In this document: positions 55,125 through 64,000 of the stretch, in pieces | Numbering within the stretch: position 1 is the stretch's first letter | How the letters are laid out: the number at the start of each line of letters is the position of its first letter | DNA from: Polyangia bacterium | GTDB lineage: Bacteria; Myxococcota_A; Polyangia; Polyangiales; Polyangiaceae | NCBI GenBank assembly: GCA_030426145.1 | Contig: JAUHZF010000004.1 | Location: forward strand, 1 to 64,000 | Length of the DNA: 64,000 nucleotides | Reading direction: 5' to 3' | The notes under the pieces: generated by a model | Database searches by the model: none | The model's input: only the letters and a program-made list of their open reading frames with translations | What the model was told of the DNA's origin: nothing | Position numbers and translations under genes: made by a program

Positions 55125-56039
55125 ATGCACCGCATCGTGATCCCTCTGCTCGCCACATGCGGGTGTGCGACGTTGCCTACACAACCGGCCCAGCGGGGCC
55201 TCTACCAAGACGCGAGGCAGATCGTCGAAACCGAGGAGCGACTCGGATGGCAGGTCGACCGACTGACCATCGAAGAGATCACCCCCGCGATGCTCATGAG
55301 CCTCTGTCGCGTGGAGGAGGAACAACGCCTTGGCCTGCTCGATTGGCTAGATCAACGAATCGAAACGGAGGGCGGCCCCGCTGAAGAAGCCTGGCTCGCG
55401 TCTGGCAAGAACCTCAGCGCGATCAGCGAGCTGCTTACCCTCGAGCGTATTCGGGCTGCCCTTGAACACGCCGATGACGTCGCGGCGGCCGACTGTCCCT
55501 TCTACATCGAGCCGGACCCTGATTTCCGCGGTCGCCAGGTCGAGACGGGTCGCTTCCTACTCATCGGAGAGAGCTTCGGTGGACTGGCCTTGTTGATTCG
55601 CCAGGATGGCAGCATCGGCCTCGGAGGTGGCGGCTCCTTGCGGTTGTTGGCTGCTTACGGCTTCGACGCCAACGTGACGGCGGGCGTGGGCCTTGAAGGC
55701 GGCGGTACTGGGGCCATCGATGCTGCAGCAGACGCATCCGGTGACCAACAGATCAACGTTCGTCCGATGGGTGGTGTGCCCTTCCTTCTGCGGTTCAAGG
55801 ACAACACCATGATGTACGACCTCGAGGTCGCCGGGTTGACCCAGTACTACCAAGACACCCTGTCCACGCCGGGTTTGAGGGCTTCCTTTGGCCTAGGCTT
55901 CTCGAGCGTTCGCATCGGCGCCTTCATGCCAACCGCCTCCGGCTTCTTGGCCTACGAATTCTACCCCGCCTTCAGGGACCTTCCCGCGCAACATGGGATC
56001 AGGCTGGGCACCAAAGTGGGGGTCAACTTCATTCCCTAG
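55125..56039 (+). CDS. Outer-membrane lipoprotein of unknown function
   Basis: A 304-residue protein with signal peptide and lipobox ATCGC, an alpha-helical N-terminal part (IEEITPAMLMSLCRVEEEQ), and a beta-rich C-terminal half with Gly-rich strands (GSIGLGGGGSLRLLAAYG, GIRLGTKVGVNF) that resembles a surface barrel. Family unknown. Plus-strand start at ATG 55125, GTG 55116 also in frame. Confidence 0.75.
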   Translation: MHRIVIPLLATCGCATLPTQPAQRGLYQDARQIVETEERLGWQVDRLTIEEITPAMLMSLCRVEEEQRLGLLDWLDQRIETEGGPAEEAWLASGKNLSAISELLTLERIRAALEHADDVAAADCPFYIEPDPDFRGRQVETGRFLLIGESFGGLALLIRQDGSIGLGGGGSLRLLAAYGFDANVTAGVGLEGGGTGAIDAAADASGDQQINVRPMGGVPFLLRFKDNTMMYDLEVAGLTQYYQDTLSTPGLRASFGLGFSSVRIGAFMPTASGFLAYEFYPAFRDLPAQHGIRLGTKVGVNFIP

Positions 56040-56099
56040 GTCCGTACCGCCAACACCGAGCTAGCGAGGACCGAGCTCCCAGAGTACGTTCCCGGCCCC

Positions 56100-56753
56100 G
56101 TGTCTCCGCTTCCAACCATCCCGCTCGACCATGAGCGACGCACCGACGACGAAATGCTCGAGCGGTCGCGGAGCTTCCTCGACCGGTTGCGCCGTCGCCG
56201 CTCCGTTCGCCACTTCAGCGACGCGCCCATCCCACGTGAGGTTCTTCGGAACTGCGTAGCAGCCGCTGCGTCGGCTCCCTCCGGGGCCAACAAGCAACCG
56301 TGGACCTTCGTCATCGTGACGGAGCCGGCACTCAAGAGCCGCGTCCGCGAGGCGGCGGAGAAGGAAGAGCTGGCCTTTTACGGCGGTCGGGCGGGAGACC
56401 GATGGCTCAAGGACCTCGCGCCGTTGGGCGTGGGACCCGACAAGCCCTTCCTCGAGGTCGCCCCTGCCCTCATCGTGGTGTTCGCCCAGCGCAAAGGGGG
56501 CGACGGCGACCAGCACTACTACGTCAACGAGTCCGTCGGCATCGCGGTTGGCTTCCTGCTCGCCGCACTCAACGATGCCGGCCTGGTCACCCTGACGCAC
56601 ACCCCCTCCCCGATGAAGTTCCTGCGCGAGGTGTTGGGGCGTCCGGAGCACGAGCACCCCTACATGCTCATCCCGGTCGGGCTGCCCGCTGAAGATTGTG
56701 AGGTTCCCGACCTCACGCGAAAGCCGCTCGACGAAGTCCTCGTCGAGCGCTGA
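56100..56753 (+). CDS. Iodotyrosine deiodinase-like nitroreductase-fold flavoprotein
   Basis: A 217-residue FMN enzyme. FMN-contact segments RRRRSVRHFSD and PSGANKQPW are followed by a lid region containing E90, Y94 and K115, spaced exactly as E153, Y157 and K178 of mammalian IYD, which clamp the zwitterion of halotyrosine. GLVTLTHTPSPMKFLREVLGRPEHEHPYMLIPVG and the C-terminal VPDLTRKPLDEVLV also match IYD closely. Reductive dehalogenation of halotyrosine is inferred; a general nitroreductase is the alternative. GTG start; no SD is obvious. Confidence 0.85.
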   Translation: MSPLPTIPLDHERRTDDEMLERSRSFLDRLRRRRSVRHFSDAPIPREVLRNCVAAAASAPSGANKQPWTFVIVTEPALKSRVREAAEKEELAFYGGRAGDRWLKDLAPLGVGPDKPFLEVAPALIVVFAQRKGGDGDQHYYVNESVGIAVGFLLAALNDAGLVTLTHTPSPMKFLREVLGRPEHEHPYMLIPVGLPAEDCEVPDLTRKPLDEVLVER

Positions 56754-56758
56754 CGCCG

Positions 56759-59700
56759 CTAAGACAGTGTCAGCGCCTCAGGCGCGACCTTGGTTCCCTG
56801 TTCCAGAATCCCGCGAACCGCAGGACGCTGGAAGAAGGTCTCGCGGTGCCCCGCATCGCGAATGTAGCCGGCCAAGCGGTCGACGTGGTTCAGCGCACGC
56901 CGGCACACATCGGAGGCGACCGTCGCCGTGTTCAGCCGGTCGTTGCCGAGTGCCGTCGTGACGGCTTCTACGCAAAGCCAGCGCACCATGATGCCGTACT
57001 CGCTTCCCTCCATGGCTTCGACGGCTCCCAAGGCGGTCGTCGCAAGCAGGACCCCAGCCTGAGTGTCACCCGAGTCCACCCGCGCCGCGGCCTCGATGGC
57101 CGTCGCAAAGACGTGATAGCTGACGAGCGCTTGTCCCTCGGCGAGCTGTCGCGCCTCCGCGGCGTAGGTCGAGGCGGCAAGGGCGTCTTCCTCCCCCCGT
57201 GCGATGAGGGCTTGCACGATGAGCTGGTGGATGCGGTCGTAGACGTTGCCACTTACCGTCGCCAAAGCGGCCGCATCACCAAGCCACTGCTTGGCCTCCG
57301 CAAGATTGCCCATCTCGACCTGAGTGGTGGCCGCGACCAACAGCGTATCGATGCGCCCGTCCTTATCGTCGTACCGCTCGTGAGCGTCCCGAGCCCGCTG
57401 CAGATAGGCCATCCCGTGTTCGACCTGGCCGAGCCTCGCGTAGGCCATCCCCACGTTGGCGAGGGTCTTGGCCACCTTGAAGCGCCCTCCGATCATCACG
57501 TCGATCGCGATGGCCGATAGGCACATCGCCACACAGTCCTCGTAGCGCCCCAGTACGAACAGGGCGAACCCCAAGGAGTTGCGTGCACGCGCCTCGCTGC
57601 GCCGCGCCCCCACCGCCTTGAAAATGGCAATCGCTTCGGCGTGGCTCTCCGTGGCCGCATTCAGACGCCCCGCACGCCGCAAGAGGACGCCCTTGGCACG
57701 CAACACCTCGGCGCGCGCTTGCCGCGAGACCTTCCCCGTCAGGCACACATCCAGCGCACGTTCACAGGCATCGAGCGCACCGTTGACGTCACCCAGATCC
57801 CGCAGCAGCTCACACAAAATGATGAGCGCCTCCACCTCGAGGTCGGGGGTCTTGGCAAACCGAGACATGTCTGCGGCCCGCTGAGCCAAGGGCAATCCCT
57901 TGGCCATCTGGCCATGGTCGAGTGCGTGCAACGCACTTCGGACGAGGGCCACCGCCACCCACCGCGCCTGACGCCCGTCACGTGCCATGCGCCGAAGCTC
58001 GTCGAGATGGTGCCGGCGCTCATGGCTCTGGCCGAGGCTTCGAAAAATGCGTTCCAGAGCAGCGTGAGAGGTCAACCGGCGGTGATCCCCGACCGGCAAG
58101 AGCGAGAGCGTTCGCTGGTAGTACCGGAGCGCGAGCTGCGTTTGGTGGGCTTGCCGCGCTGCTCCCGCAGCCTCCAAGTACAACTCCGCAGCCTGTCTCG
58201 GCGCCTCCCCCCGCTCCAGATGTTGCGCGACGATGGCTGCCGAGAGGCCGCGAGCCAATGGGGTGGAGGCTTGGTACTCGCCCAAGCGGCGGTGCATCCT
58301 CGCCCGCCGCACGACGTCGAGGGCGCCATAGGCGACGTCGCGGGCCAACGGATGCCGGAAGTCGACCGACTTTCCGCGTCGATCGCAGAGCCCGCGCGCG
58401 CATAGCCGTGAGATGGCTTCGTCGTCGGCCAAACGCGTCAGCGCGATCAGATCGGATTCGGTCAGCGGGCCGCCCGCCACGGCCAGCCAGTCGACCACGT
58501 CGTGCTCCGCAGTTGGGAGCTCGCTCAGCCGGTCACCGACCAGCTGCTCGATGGTCGTGGGCAGAGCTTCTGCCCGGTCCCCGTGCCGAGCATCGCGCCG
58601 CACCAGTTGCGACTCGCTCCCGTCATCGGGCTCCAAGATCTCGAGAACGCCACGCTCGAGCAGTGCATCCACCATCTCGAGCAGGAAGTAGGGGTTCCCC
58701 CCCACACGGGGCACGAGCTCGCGGCAGATCTGGGGAACGCCCTCACGCACCCCGAGGCGCGACTGCACCAAACGGATCTGCTCTTCCGCACTGAGCCCAC
58801 GAAGCTCGGTGCGCACCAACCCCTCCAGGTAGGGAGCGAGCCGGTCCTCTGGCCGGGCAGCCAAGAGCGTCAACACCGGCAACGGCTCCTCGCGCTCGAG
58901 CAACCGCTGCAGCAGCTGCAAGCTCATCCGGTCGGCCCATTGCAGGCTGTCGACCACGATGACGACCGGCGCCGTCTTCGCGATGGCCCCGAACAAGACC
59001 TTCGTCCCCGTGACCAGCAGATCCCGATGGGCGACCGCCTCCTCTTCGTCGCGGAGCTGGAGCTGCTCGTCGGCCACCAATTCGGCCAGCCGGCCGACCA
59101 GCCGCTCGGTCCGCGTCCGAGACCGCGACGTACCGAACAGCTTCCTCAGGCTCTCGACGGCCTCGTCGTACCCATCGTCCGTCCCCAGCCCCGTCACTTC
59201 GCGGAGCAGCTCGGTCGCCGTGGCATACGGCAAGTCGATCTTCACCGGCGAGCACTCCACCCGAAACACCCGCGCCTCTTCGGGAAGCTCTTCCAAGAAG
59301 GTCTCGAGCAGCGCCGTCTTGCCGATCCCCATCTCGCCGACGATCACCCGAGCCAGGAGCTCACCGGTCCGCGACGTTCGCTTGCGCGAATTCGCGTGTG
59401 GTGGCCGGCTGCTTCGCGAGGACGTCGGCGGCACGCTGCTCGAACGCCCGCTGTCCGGCGGAGGTATCGTGCTCGTCGAGCCCGGGTGATAGACGGCCCG
59501 ATGATAGGCCGCGTGGAGGTCGGCCTTCTCCGCATCGCGCCCTACGAGGTCGGTCGAGTTGAGCGCCATCTCGGCCATGCGCTCCTCCGCCGTGAGCTGG
59601 CGCAGCAACACATAGACGCGCATACGCTCCGGCACCTGCTGGTCCGGCGCGTCCGGCAGCTCGATGATCGGCCCGTCACTCCATCGGAATTCGCGCCGAA

Positions 59701-61222
59701 CGAGGCGGTACACCCCGCCGGCCACCCACGTCTTGCCGCTCGGGGTACGCCCCCCGAGCTCGTCAGCCAAGAAGTTCGCTGGTGCGTTGAGCTGGTGGTC
59801 TTGTAGGTGACCCTCAGCGTCGCGCTCACCGGTCGCGATCCCACGGACGATTCCCACCGCCCCGCGCACGGGCACCGGCAGATCCTCCGAGTGGCTGGCG
59901 AGAAACTCGTGCACGTCCACGGCGATCAGGGCCGCGTCGTTCGGCGCCCGCGCCGGGTTCGACAACAACCCAGCCACCGCATAGGCGTCGGTCTCGCTCG
60001 TCCACGACCACACGGCACCGTGCTTGTAGGCGATCTCCTCGAGGGTATGCCGAATCGTGTCGATGGTCCGGCGCGCCCCCGCCTTGCTCTGAACGTCTTC
60101 GAGGTCGCCCAGACCCTCTAGCCGAAGCTTGATCACGGCCACGTGGCGCACCTCGCGCACGATGCGCCGAGACGTATGGGCCGCCGTCCCGCTGCCCATC
60201 TCCGAAGCGGACGTGCGCGGCTTGCGCACCGCTGCCATCGTCTGTTGTGCCATCTCGGCCTCGGCCGCGAGGTCCTGGGGACCGAGCACCCGCGCCATGG
60301 TCTCTTCGACGCTGGTCGCGTCGACGAGCTCTTGCGCCTCGAGCAAGGCGCGCGCGACCTCTGCCGCCATGCCCCGCGCGGTCTGGAAACGATCCTCGGG
60401 GCGCCGGTGCATCGCCTTCATGACGATCTCGTCGAGCCGAGCGGGAATATCAGGGTCCACCGACGAGGGCGGCTTGACCGTGCCGTAGCGAACAGCCTCG
60501 GCCAAGGCCTCATCCTTCAACCCACCGTAGGGTGACTTGAGGGTGAGCATCTCGTAGAGCACGACGCCGAGCGCGTAGATGTCGCTCCGTCGGTCGACCT
60601 TCTCGCCGCGCGCCTGCTCGGGGGACATGTAGCCGAACTTCCCCTTGAGGACCCCGGCCTCCTCGCGAAACAGGTTGGCGCTGGCGATGCCGAAGTCGGC
60701 GATCTTCACGACCCCACCGAAGGACAGCAGGATGTTCTGCGGCGAGACGTCGCGGTGCACGATCTCGAGGGGCAACCCGCCCTCGTCTCGGCGCTCGTGC
60801 GCGTAGTGCAGGCCCTTGGCCACCTCCGCCGCGATGAAGGCGGCCACCCAGCGCGGGACCTGCTTCTCGCGCTTTCGGGCTGCTCGCACGAGCTTACCGA
60901 GGTCGACCCCCTCGACGTACTCCATGCTCAGCAGCAGGTCGTCGCCGTGGTGGGAGAACTCGTAGACCTGAACGATATTGGGGTGGTTCAGGCGGGTCGC
61001 GAGGTGCGCCTCCTCGACGAACATGTGGCGGAAGCGCCGCGATGAGCTGTGTTGCGGCAGGATGCGCTTCAGAACGAGCTGCTTGTAGGTGCCCTCCGCT
61101 CCGCGCTTCTTGGCGAGGAACACCTCCGCCATGCCGCCAGCCCCCAGCCGTCGTTGCAGGTCGAAGCCCGAGATCTCGGCTGCGGCCTCATCGCCCCTCG
61201 ATGGATCGGGTGGTTCGCTCAT
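56759..61222 (-). CDS. Giant Ser/Thr kinase: kinase + degenerate cyclase-like + STAND ATPase + TPR
   Basis: A 1487-residue protein. Kinase about 18-290 (GAGGMAEVF, HRDVSPQN, DFG, SPEQARGE), the HRDVSPQN spelling being common in myxobacteria. About 365-545 shows a class III nucleotide cyclase fold in which the two metal aspartates appear lost (VIKLRL, ETDAYAV). Then an AAA/STAND ATPase (VGEMGIGKTAL; VIVVDSLQWADR) and TPRs to the end. ATG 61222 sits on the minus strand, divergent from the outer-membrane protein gene. Sensing via TPR/ATPase with phosphorylation output is inferred. Confidence 0.94.
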   Translation of the reverse strand: MSEPPDPSRGDEAAAEISGFDLQRRLGAGGMAEVFLAKKRGAEGTYKQLVLKRILPQHSSSRRFRHMFVEEAHLATRLNHPNIVQVYEFSHHGDDLLLSMEYVEGVDLGKLVRAARKREKQVPRWVAAFIAAEVAKGLHYAHERRDEGGLPLEIVHRDVSPQNILLSFGGVVKIADFGIASANLFREEAGVLKGKFGYMSPEQARGEKVDRRSDIYALGVVLYEMLTLKSPYGGLKDEALAEAVRYGTVKPPSSVDPDIPARLDEIVMKAMHRRPEDRFQTARGMAAEVARALLEAQELVDATSVEETMARVLGPQDLAAEAEMAQQTMAAVRKPRTSASEMGSGTAAHTSRRIVREVRHVAVIKLRLEGLGDLEDVQSKAGARRTIDTIRHTLEEIAYKHGAVWSWTSETDAYAVAGLLSNPARAPNDAALIAVDVHEFLASHSEDLPVPVRGAVGIVRGIATGERDAEGHLQDHQLNAPANFLADELGGRTPSGKTWVAGGVYRLVRREFRWSDGPIIELPDAPDQQVPERMRVYVLLRQLTAEERMAEMALNSTDLVGRDAEKADLHAAYHRAVYHPGSTSTIPPPDSGRSSSVPPTSSRSSRPPHANSRKRTSRTGELLARVIVGEMGIGKTALLETFLEELPEEARVFRVECSPVKIDLPYATATELLREVTGLGTDDGYDEAVESLRKLFGTSRSRTRTERLVGRLAELVADEQLQLRDEEEAVAHRDLLVTGTKVLFGAIAKTAPVVIVVDSLQWADRMSLQLLQRLLEREEPLPVLTLLAARPEDRLAPYLEGLVRTELRGLSAEEQIRLVQSRLGVREGVPQICRELVPRVGGNPYFLLEMVDALLERGVLEILEPDDGSESQLVRRDARHGDRAEALPTTIEQLVGDRLSELPTAEHDVVDWLAVAGGPLTESDLIALTRLADDEAISRLCARGLCDRRGKSVDFRHPLARDVAYGALDVVRRARMHRRLGEYQASTPLARGLSAAIVAQHLERGEAPRQAAELYLEAAGAARQAHQTQLALRYYQRTLSLLPVGDHRRLTSHAALERIFRSLGQSHERRHHLDELRRMARDGRQARWVAVALVRSALHALDHGQMAKGLPLAQRAADMSRFAKTPDLEVEALIILCELLRDLGDVNGALDACERALDVCLTGKVSRQARAEVLRAKGVLLRRAGRLNAATESHAEAIAIFKAVGARRSEARARNSLGFALFVLGRYEDCVAMCLSAIAIDVMIGGRFKVAKTLANVGMAYARLGQVEHGMAYLQRARDAHERYDDKDGRIDTLLVAATTQVEMGNLAEAKQWLGDAAALATVSGNVYDRIHQLIVQALIARGEEDALAASTYAAEARQLAEGQALVSYHVFATAIEAAARVDSGDTQAGVLLATTALGAVEAMEGSEYGIMVRWLCVEAVTTALGNDRLNTATVASDVCRRALNHVDRLAGYIRDAGHRETFFQRPAVRGILEQGTKVAPEALTLS

Positions 61223-61407
61223 CCCCGGCTCGGAGCCCCGTCACGGCACGCTGGCAGTCCTGCGTCCCGGCCCCTCCGAATGCGTAGCACGGCTGCGACC
61301 GGGAGCCGGCCCTCCGTAGCGAAAGAACTACGCATTTTCAGAGGGGTGTACTAGCGTCGGGCGCCAGAATCGCCTCTCGGGGCGCTCGACATATTACGGA
61401 GATACGG

Positions 61408-62727
61408 ATGCGCTTGCTCGATCGGACCGCACTTCCCGCCCTGGTGTCTACCCTGCTCGCAGGCCTCCTCCTGGCGGTACCCGCGGTCGCTCACGCGCAG
61501 GCCGAGGAGGACCCCGAGGCGGCAGAAGAAGCCGACCCCGAGGCGGACCCTGAAGCCGACCCCGACGCCGCCCCCGAAGCCGGGGACGACGACGATGACG
61601 ATGATGACGACGATGACGCCGCGCTCCCCAAGCCAGACCCCAACTCCGAGCTGAGCACATGGGGCGTGGGTGGTGAAGAGCCCGAGGGTCGCTTCCGCCC
61701 GCGCGGCAAGACGGGAAAACTCGCCGAGCTCGAGGGTGAAGAAGACGAGGCGAAGCAGGAGGAGCTCGAAGGCCCTGCCGAGCTTCCGCCCCCTGGCTAC
61801 GCGTATCTCGATACGGTCATCGGTTTCGGCAGCCTCGGTATCGTGGGGAACGAGGTCCAAGGCGCGACCGACATTACCCCCACCGCGTCGTTCCTCATCA
61901 ACTTCGGCTACCGGATCGGCGACACCTGGGGCGTCTACGCGAGATTCCCCATCTCGACCGGCGCCAACAACGGTCCCGCCGAGCCCTTTACCGACGGAGC
62001 CTCCGACCCCGACGAGTTCAAGCAGATCTCAACCGGGGCCTTGGAGATCGGCGCTGCCCCCATCTTCACCATCACCAAGAAGCTCTGGCTCCCCGTGGGC
62101 CTGGGCCTCACGCTGCCCACCGGGCAGGGTGACATGTTTCCCGACCCCGACAACCGCGGGAAGCTCGGCCAAGCCGTGGTCAACCACGCGGCCGCCGCAA
62201 GCCGTGGCTGGGAAGACCGCGCGCTCTTCGCATACCAGCGCGTGGGCATCATTCCGAAGGTCGGCGTCGTCTACCAGATCCCCGACCTGGGCCCGGGCAA
62301 GCTTTGGCTCCGCGCCGACACCAAGCTCGAGATCATGATCAAGACCGGTGGCACGGACCCGGTTCCGCGTATCGACAACACCATCGGCAAGGTCAACAGC
62401 GTGGCCTTCAACTTCGTGCTCGCCCCCGACGTCTCCTACGAGGCCTTCGACGGGCTGCTCCGCGGTGGCCTCAAGTTCTGGGTCGCGGCCGGCACCCCGC
62501 TCGAGGAACTGGTCCTCGTCGCCGACGAGAGCTCCGTCGACTCGCCGGGAGGCGCCGCCTTCACCCTCGAGCCCTACGTGGCCACCCACTACTCCTTCGT
62601 CGACGACGGCTCGTTCGGTCTCGACGCGAAGATCAGCCTCGTCGGCAATGCCGCAGGTGAGCCCGCCACGGGTGAGGACGGCGCTGGCACGCTCGGCTTC
62701 CGCATCGGCGCCGGCGTCTTCTTCTAG
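61408..62727 (+). CDS. Outer-membrane beta-barrel protein with poly-Asp linker
   Basis: A 439-residue exported protein. Signal peptide to AHA, then an acidic linker with a run of 11 Asp, then about 310 residues with alternating beta strands ending in Phe (FRIGAGVFF), the terminus expected for barrel assembly. Poly-Asp encoded by GAC/GAT triplets can vary by slippage. Function (porin, adhesin or Ca2+ binder) is unknown. GGAG precedes ATG 61408; its TAG stop lies in element B. Confidence 0.82.
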   Translation: MRLLDRTALPALVSTLLAGLLLAVPAVAHAQAEEDPEAAEEADPEADPEADPDAAPEAGDDDDDDDDDDDAALPKPDPNSELSTWGVGGEEPEGRFRPRGKTGKLAELEGEEDEAKQEELEGPAELPPPGYAYLDTVIGFGSLGIVGNEVQGATDITPTASFLINFGYRIGDTWGVYARFPISTGANNGPAEPFTDGASDPDEFKQISTGALEIGAAPIFTITKKLWLPVGLGLTLPTGQGDMFPDPDNRGKLGQAVVNHAAAASRGWEDRALFAYQRVGIIPKVGVVYQIPDLGPGKLWLRADTKLEIMIKTGGTDPVPRIDNTIGKVNSVAFNFVLAPDVSYEAFDGLLRGGLKFWVAAGTPLEELVLVADESSVDSPGGAAFTLEPYVATHYSFVDDGSFGLDAKISLVGNAAGEPATGEDGAGTLGFRIGAGVFF

Positions 62728-62905
62728 AACGACGAACGGTTTGACGTCGTCGTGATTCCTTTGAGTTTCGCGTCCAGCGGATGTGGCGCGGACCGGAGGA
62801 CGACGCAGGCGTAGTGAGCTACGTCGAGGAGGCCGGAGGGAGCACGCATTCGTTGGGCGTGAAAGGCGAAGGGTTTCACAGGCTTCAAACCGTTTGTCGT
62901 TCTAG
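62724..62905. mobile_element. Repeat element B: inverted copy of element A, CTAG-bounded
   Basis: A 182-bp copy in reverse orientation relative to element A (5090-5263). Inside CTAG 62724-62727 and CTAG 62902-62905 the ends read AACGACGAACGGTTTGA and, on the minus strand, AACGACAAACGGTTTGA. Small indels in the middle account for the 8-bp length difference. Both neighbouring convergent genes end in TAG provided by the bounding CTAGs, exactly as at element A. Confidence 0.8.
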
Positions 62906-63879
62906 GTCCCCCAGAGCCTCGGCGGATGCAACCGGGCGCCGTCCCATACGGCGCCGCCGTCGCGATCCGTCGTCAACAGCAGCGGTCCGTCGAGGTCGAT
63001 GAAGTCGGCATGCTCGGTGAGCATGAACGATGGCGCGATTCCGAGCGACGTGCACACGTTGCACCCGAGCATCACACGAAGCCCCAACGTCCGCGCCTCG
63101 CGCACACACGCCAGTGCTTCGGTGAGGCCTCCCGTCTTGTCGAGCTTCACGTTGACCGCGTCGTATCGCCCGACGAAGCCAGCCAGCTGCGAACGTCTCA
63201 TGAACGACTCGTCCGCGCAGACGGGAATCGGGCGCGCGAGGTCAGCCAATTCTTCGTCACGCGCAGCGGCAAATGGCTGCTCGATGAGGATGACCCCGAG
63301 CGCGTGAAGCTCCGGCACCAGCTGCTCGTAGGTCTCCACCGACCACGCCTCGTTGGCGTCGACGATCAGCGGCGTCTCCGGACAGGCCGCGTGCACGGCG
63401 GCCACGCGCGCCAGGTCGTCTTCACCTGATGCTTTGAGCTTGAAACAGGGCCGCCCCCGTTCCCGACGCGCCGCATCGGCCATCGCCTCCGGCGTGCCGA
63501 CGCTGAGGGTGAAGGCGGTTGGTACCGGCGCAGGTGGCGCGACGCCAGCGAGCGCGTGAACCGGTCGACCCGTGCGCCGACTTTCCCAGTCCCACAGCGC
63601 GCAGTCGAGGGCGTTCCGAGCGGCCCCGAGCGTGAGCTGTCTCTCTGCCTCGGCCCAGAACGACACACGATCATCTCCAGACAAACGCACCGCCTGAAGC
63701 TCGGCTACGACGGCCTCGACGGACTCACCGTAGCGCGGATAGGGCACCGCCTCGCCGCGCCCCGATAGACCATCACCCGTCACGGTGACCTCGACCAGCA
63801 CCGCCTCGTGCTTGGCGCCCCGACTGATCCGAAAGCCGCCCGCGATGGGCCAGCGCGATACGCCAACGTCCAGTCTCAT
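62902..63879 (-). CDS. Dipeptide epimerase (enolase superfamily, L-Ala-D/L-Glu epimerase type)
   Basis: A 325-residue Mg2+ enzyme. KxK-type catalytic lysine FKLKASG, metal ligands VDANEAW, EQPF and CADESF, and second lysine VKLDKTGG are all present, the pattern of muconate-lactonizing subgroup dipeptide epimerases. Epimerises dipeptides such as L-Ala-L-Glu in peptidoglycan recycling; the exact dipeptide is not known. Its ATG overlaps the stop of an upstream regulator (ATGA). TAG stop lies in element B. Confidence 0.93.
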   Translation of the reverse strand: MRLDVGVSRWPIAGGFRISRGAKHEAVLVEVTVTGDGLSGRGEAVPYPRYGESVEAVVAELQAVRLSGDDRVSFWAEAERQLTLGAARNALDCALWDWESRRTGRPVHALAGVAPPAPVPTAFTLSVGTPEAMADAARRERGRPCFKLKASGEDDLARVAAVHAACPETPLIVDANEAWSVETYEQLVPELHALGVILIEQPFAAARDEELADLARPIPVCADESFMRRSQLAGFVGRYDAVNVKLDKTGGLTEALACVREARTLGLRVMLGCNVCTSLGIAPSFMLTEHADFIDLDGPLLLTTDRDGGAVWDGARLHPPRLWGT

Positions 63880-64000
63880 GAGGGTGGGATGCTGCGTCGC
63901 CCAAAGCCGTGCCGGGCCAGGAGCTTGCCGAAGTTGCTTCGGTCCATGCCCGCCAAGCGCGCCGCCTCGGAGCGATTGCCCTCGGCTTGCTCGAGCACGA
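63876..64000 (-). CDS. C-terminus of Fis-type regulator (cut by window end)
   Basis: The last 41 codons of a gene entering from the right: [32 protein letters not shown], a Fis-type HTH as found at the C-terminus of sigma-54-dependent activators. The TGA stop overlaps the epimerase ATG, so they are probably co-transcribed. The rest of the protein is unseen, so its activator class is only inferred. Confidence 0.75.
   Translation of the reverse strand, partial: VLEQAEGNRSEAARLAGMDRSNFGKLLARHGFGRRSIPPS

Noticed and set aside
1-64000. tRNA and rRNA genes
   Set aside because: I saw no cloverleaf with a T-loop consensus or rRNA stretch in the intergenic gaps; tRNAscan-type search was not possible.

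Overview
High-G+C bacterial chromosome segment, densely coded, with no rRNA, tRNA, prophage or CRISPR array that I can recognise. The gene style points to Myxococcota (Polyangia, the old Myxococcales). It has three large Hanks-type Ser/Thr kinases, two fused to AAA/TPR modules and one to a cyclic-nucleotide domain, many lipoproteins with short lipoboxes, TPR proteins, a DUF222-HNH protein and a Golvesin/Xly-type cell-wall protein. The taxonomic call is inference from gene content only.

Layout. 1-5.1 kb: malate dehydrogenase (cut by the window start), a lipoprotein, a TetR regulator, a RAYT-like Y1 transposase and a secreted Xly-like protein. 5.1-9.4 kb: repeat element A, an RseP-like pseudo-protease, an M61-like lipoprotein and an FHA/CpaF-like protein without a Walker A. 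9.4-14.3 kb: a divergent pair of an SLC12-type cation-chloride cotransporter and a Na,K-ATPase-type P-type ATPase. 14.4-22.4 kb: TPR/dipeptidase/MOSC operon, LysR regulator, secreted serine protease, phosphodiester glycosidase. 22.5-24.1 kb: molybdopterin operon moaD-(NarM-moaC)-moaE. 24.4-33 kb: dihaem lipoprotein, atypical SDR, DTW protein with an exonuclease-like tail, lipoprotein isoamylase, TtcA, peroxiredoxin with a Fur-family-like palindrome. 33-43.8 kb: kinase-ATPase-TPR protein, Era, Der, membrane PH-like protein, PHP phosphatase, ArsA-like ATPase, small secreted proteins, HD hydrolase. 43.9-47.9 kb: boxC-boxB of aerobic benzoyl-CoA degradation with the divergent regulator boxR. 47.9-56.8 kb: metallophosphoesterase, a SelW-type selenoprotein, Fpg, kinase-cNMP fusion, PQQ-type propeller, DUF222-HNH with a coding tandem repeat, PilZ, outer-membrane lipoprotein, iodotyrosine-deiodinase-like flavoprotein. 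56.8-64 kb: a 1487-aa kinase, an outer-membrane protein, repeat element B, dipeptide epimerase and the tail of a Fis-type regulator.

Most notable. (1) A short minus-strand gene at 49128-49355 reads through one in-frame TGA as a SelW-like CxxU selenoprotein, with a hairpin placed as expected for a bacterial SECIS. (2) A 174-182 bp element with ~17-19 bp terminal inverted repeats occurs twice, each time between convergent genes and bounded by CTAG on both sides. The CTAGs supply the TAG stops of all four neighbours, and two further convergent pairs here share one uninterrupted CTAG as both stops. This suggests a harmless insertion niche. (3) The Na,K-ATPase/cation-chloride cotransporter pair resembles the animal ion-homeostasis toolkit. 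(4) A bacterial iodotyrosine deiodinase-like enzyme keeps the substrate-binding E/Y/K triad.
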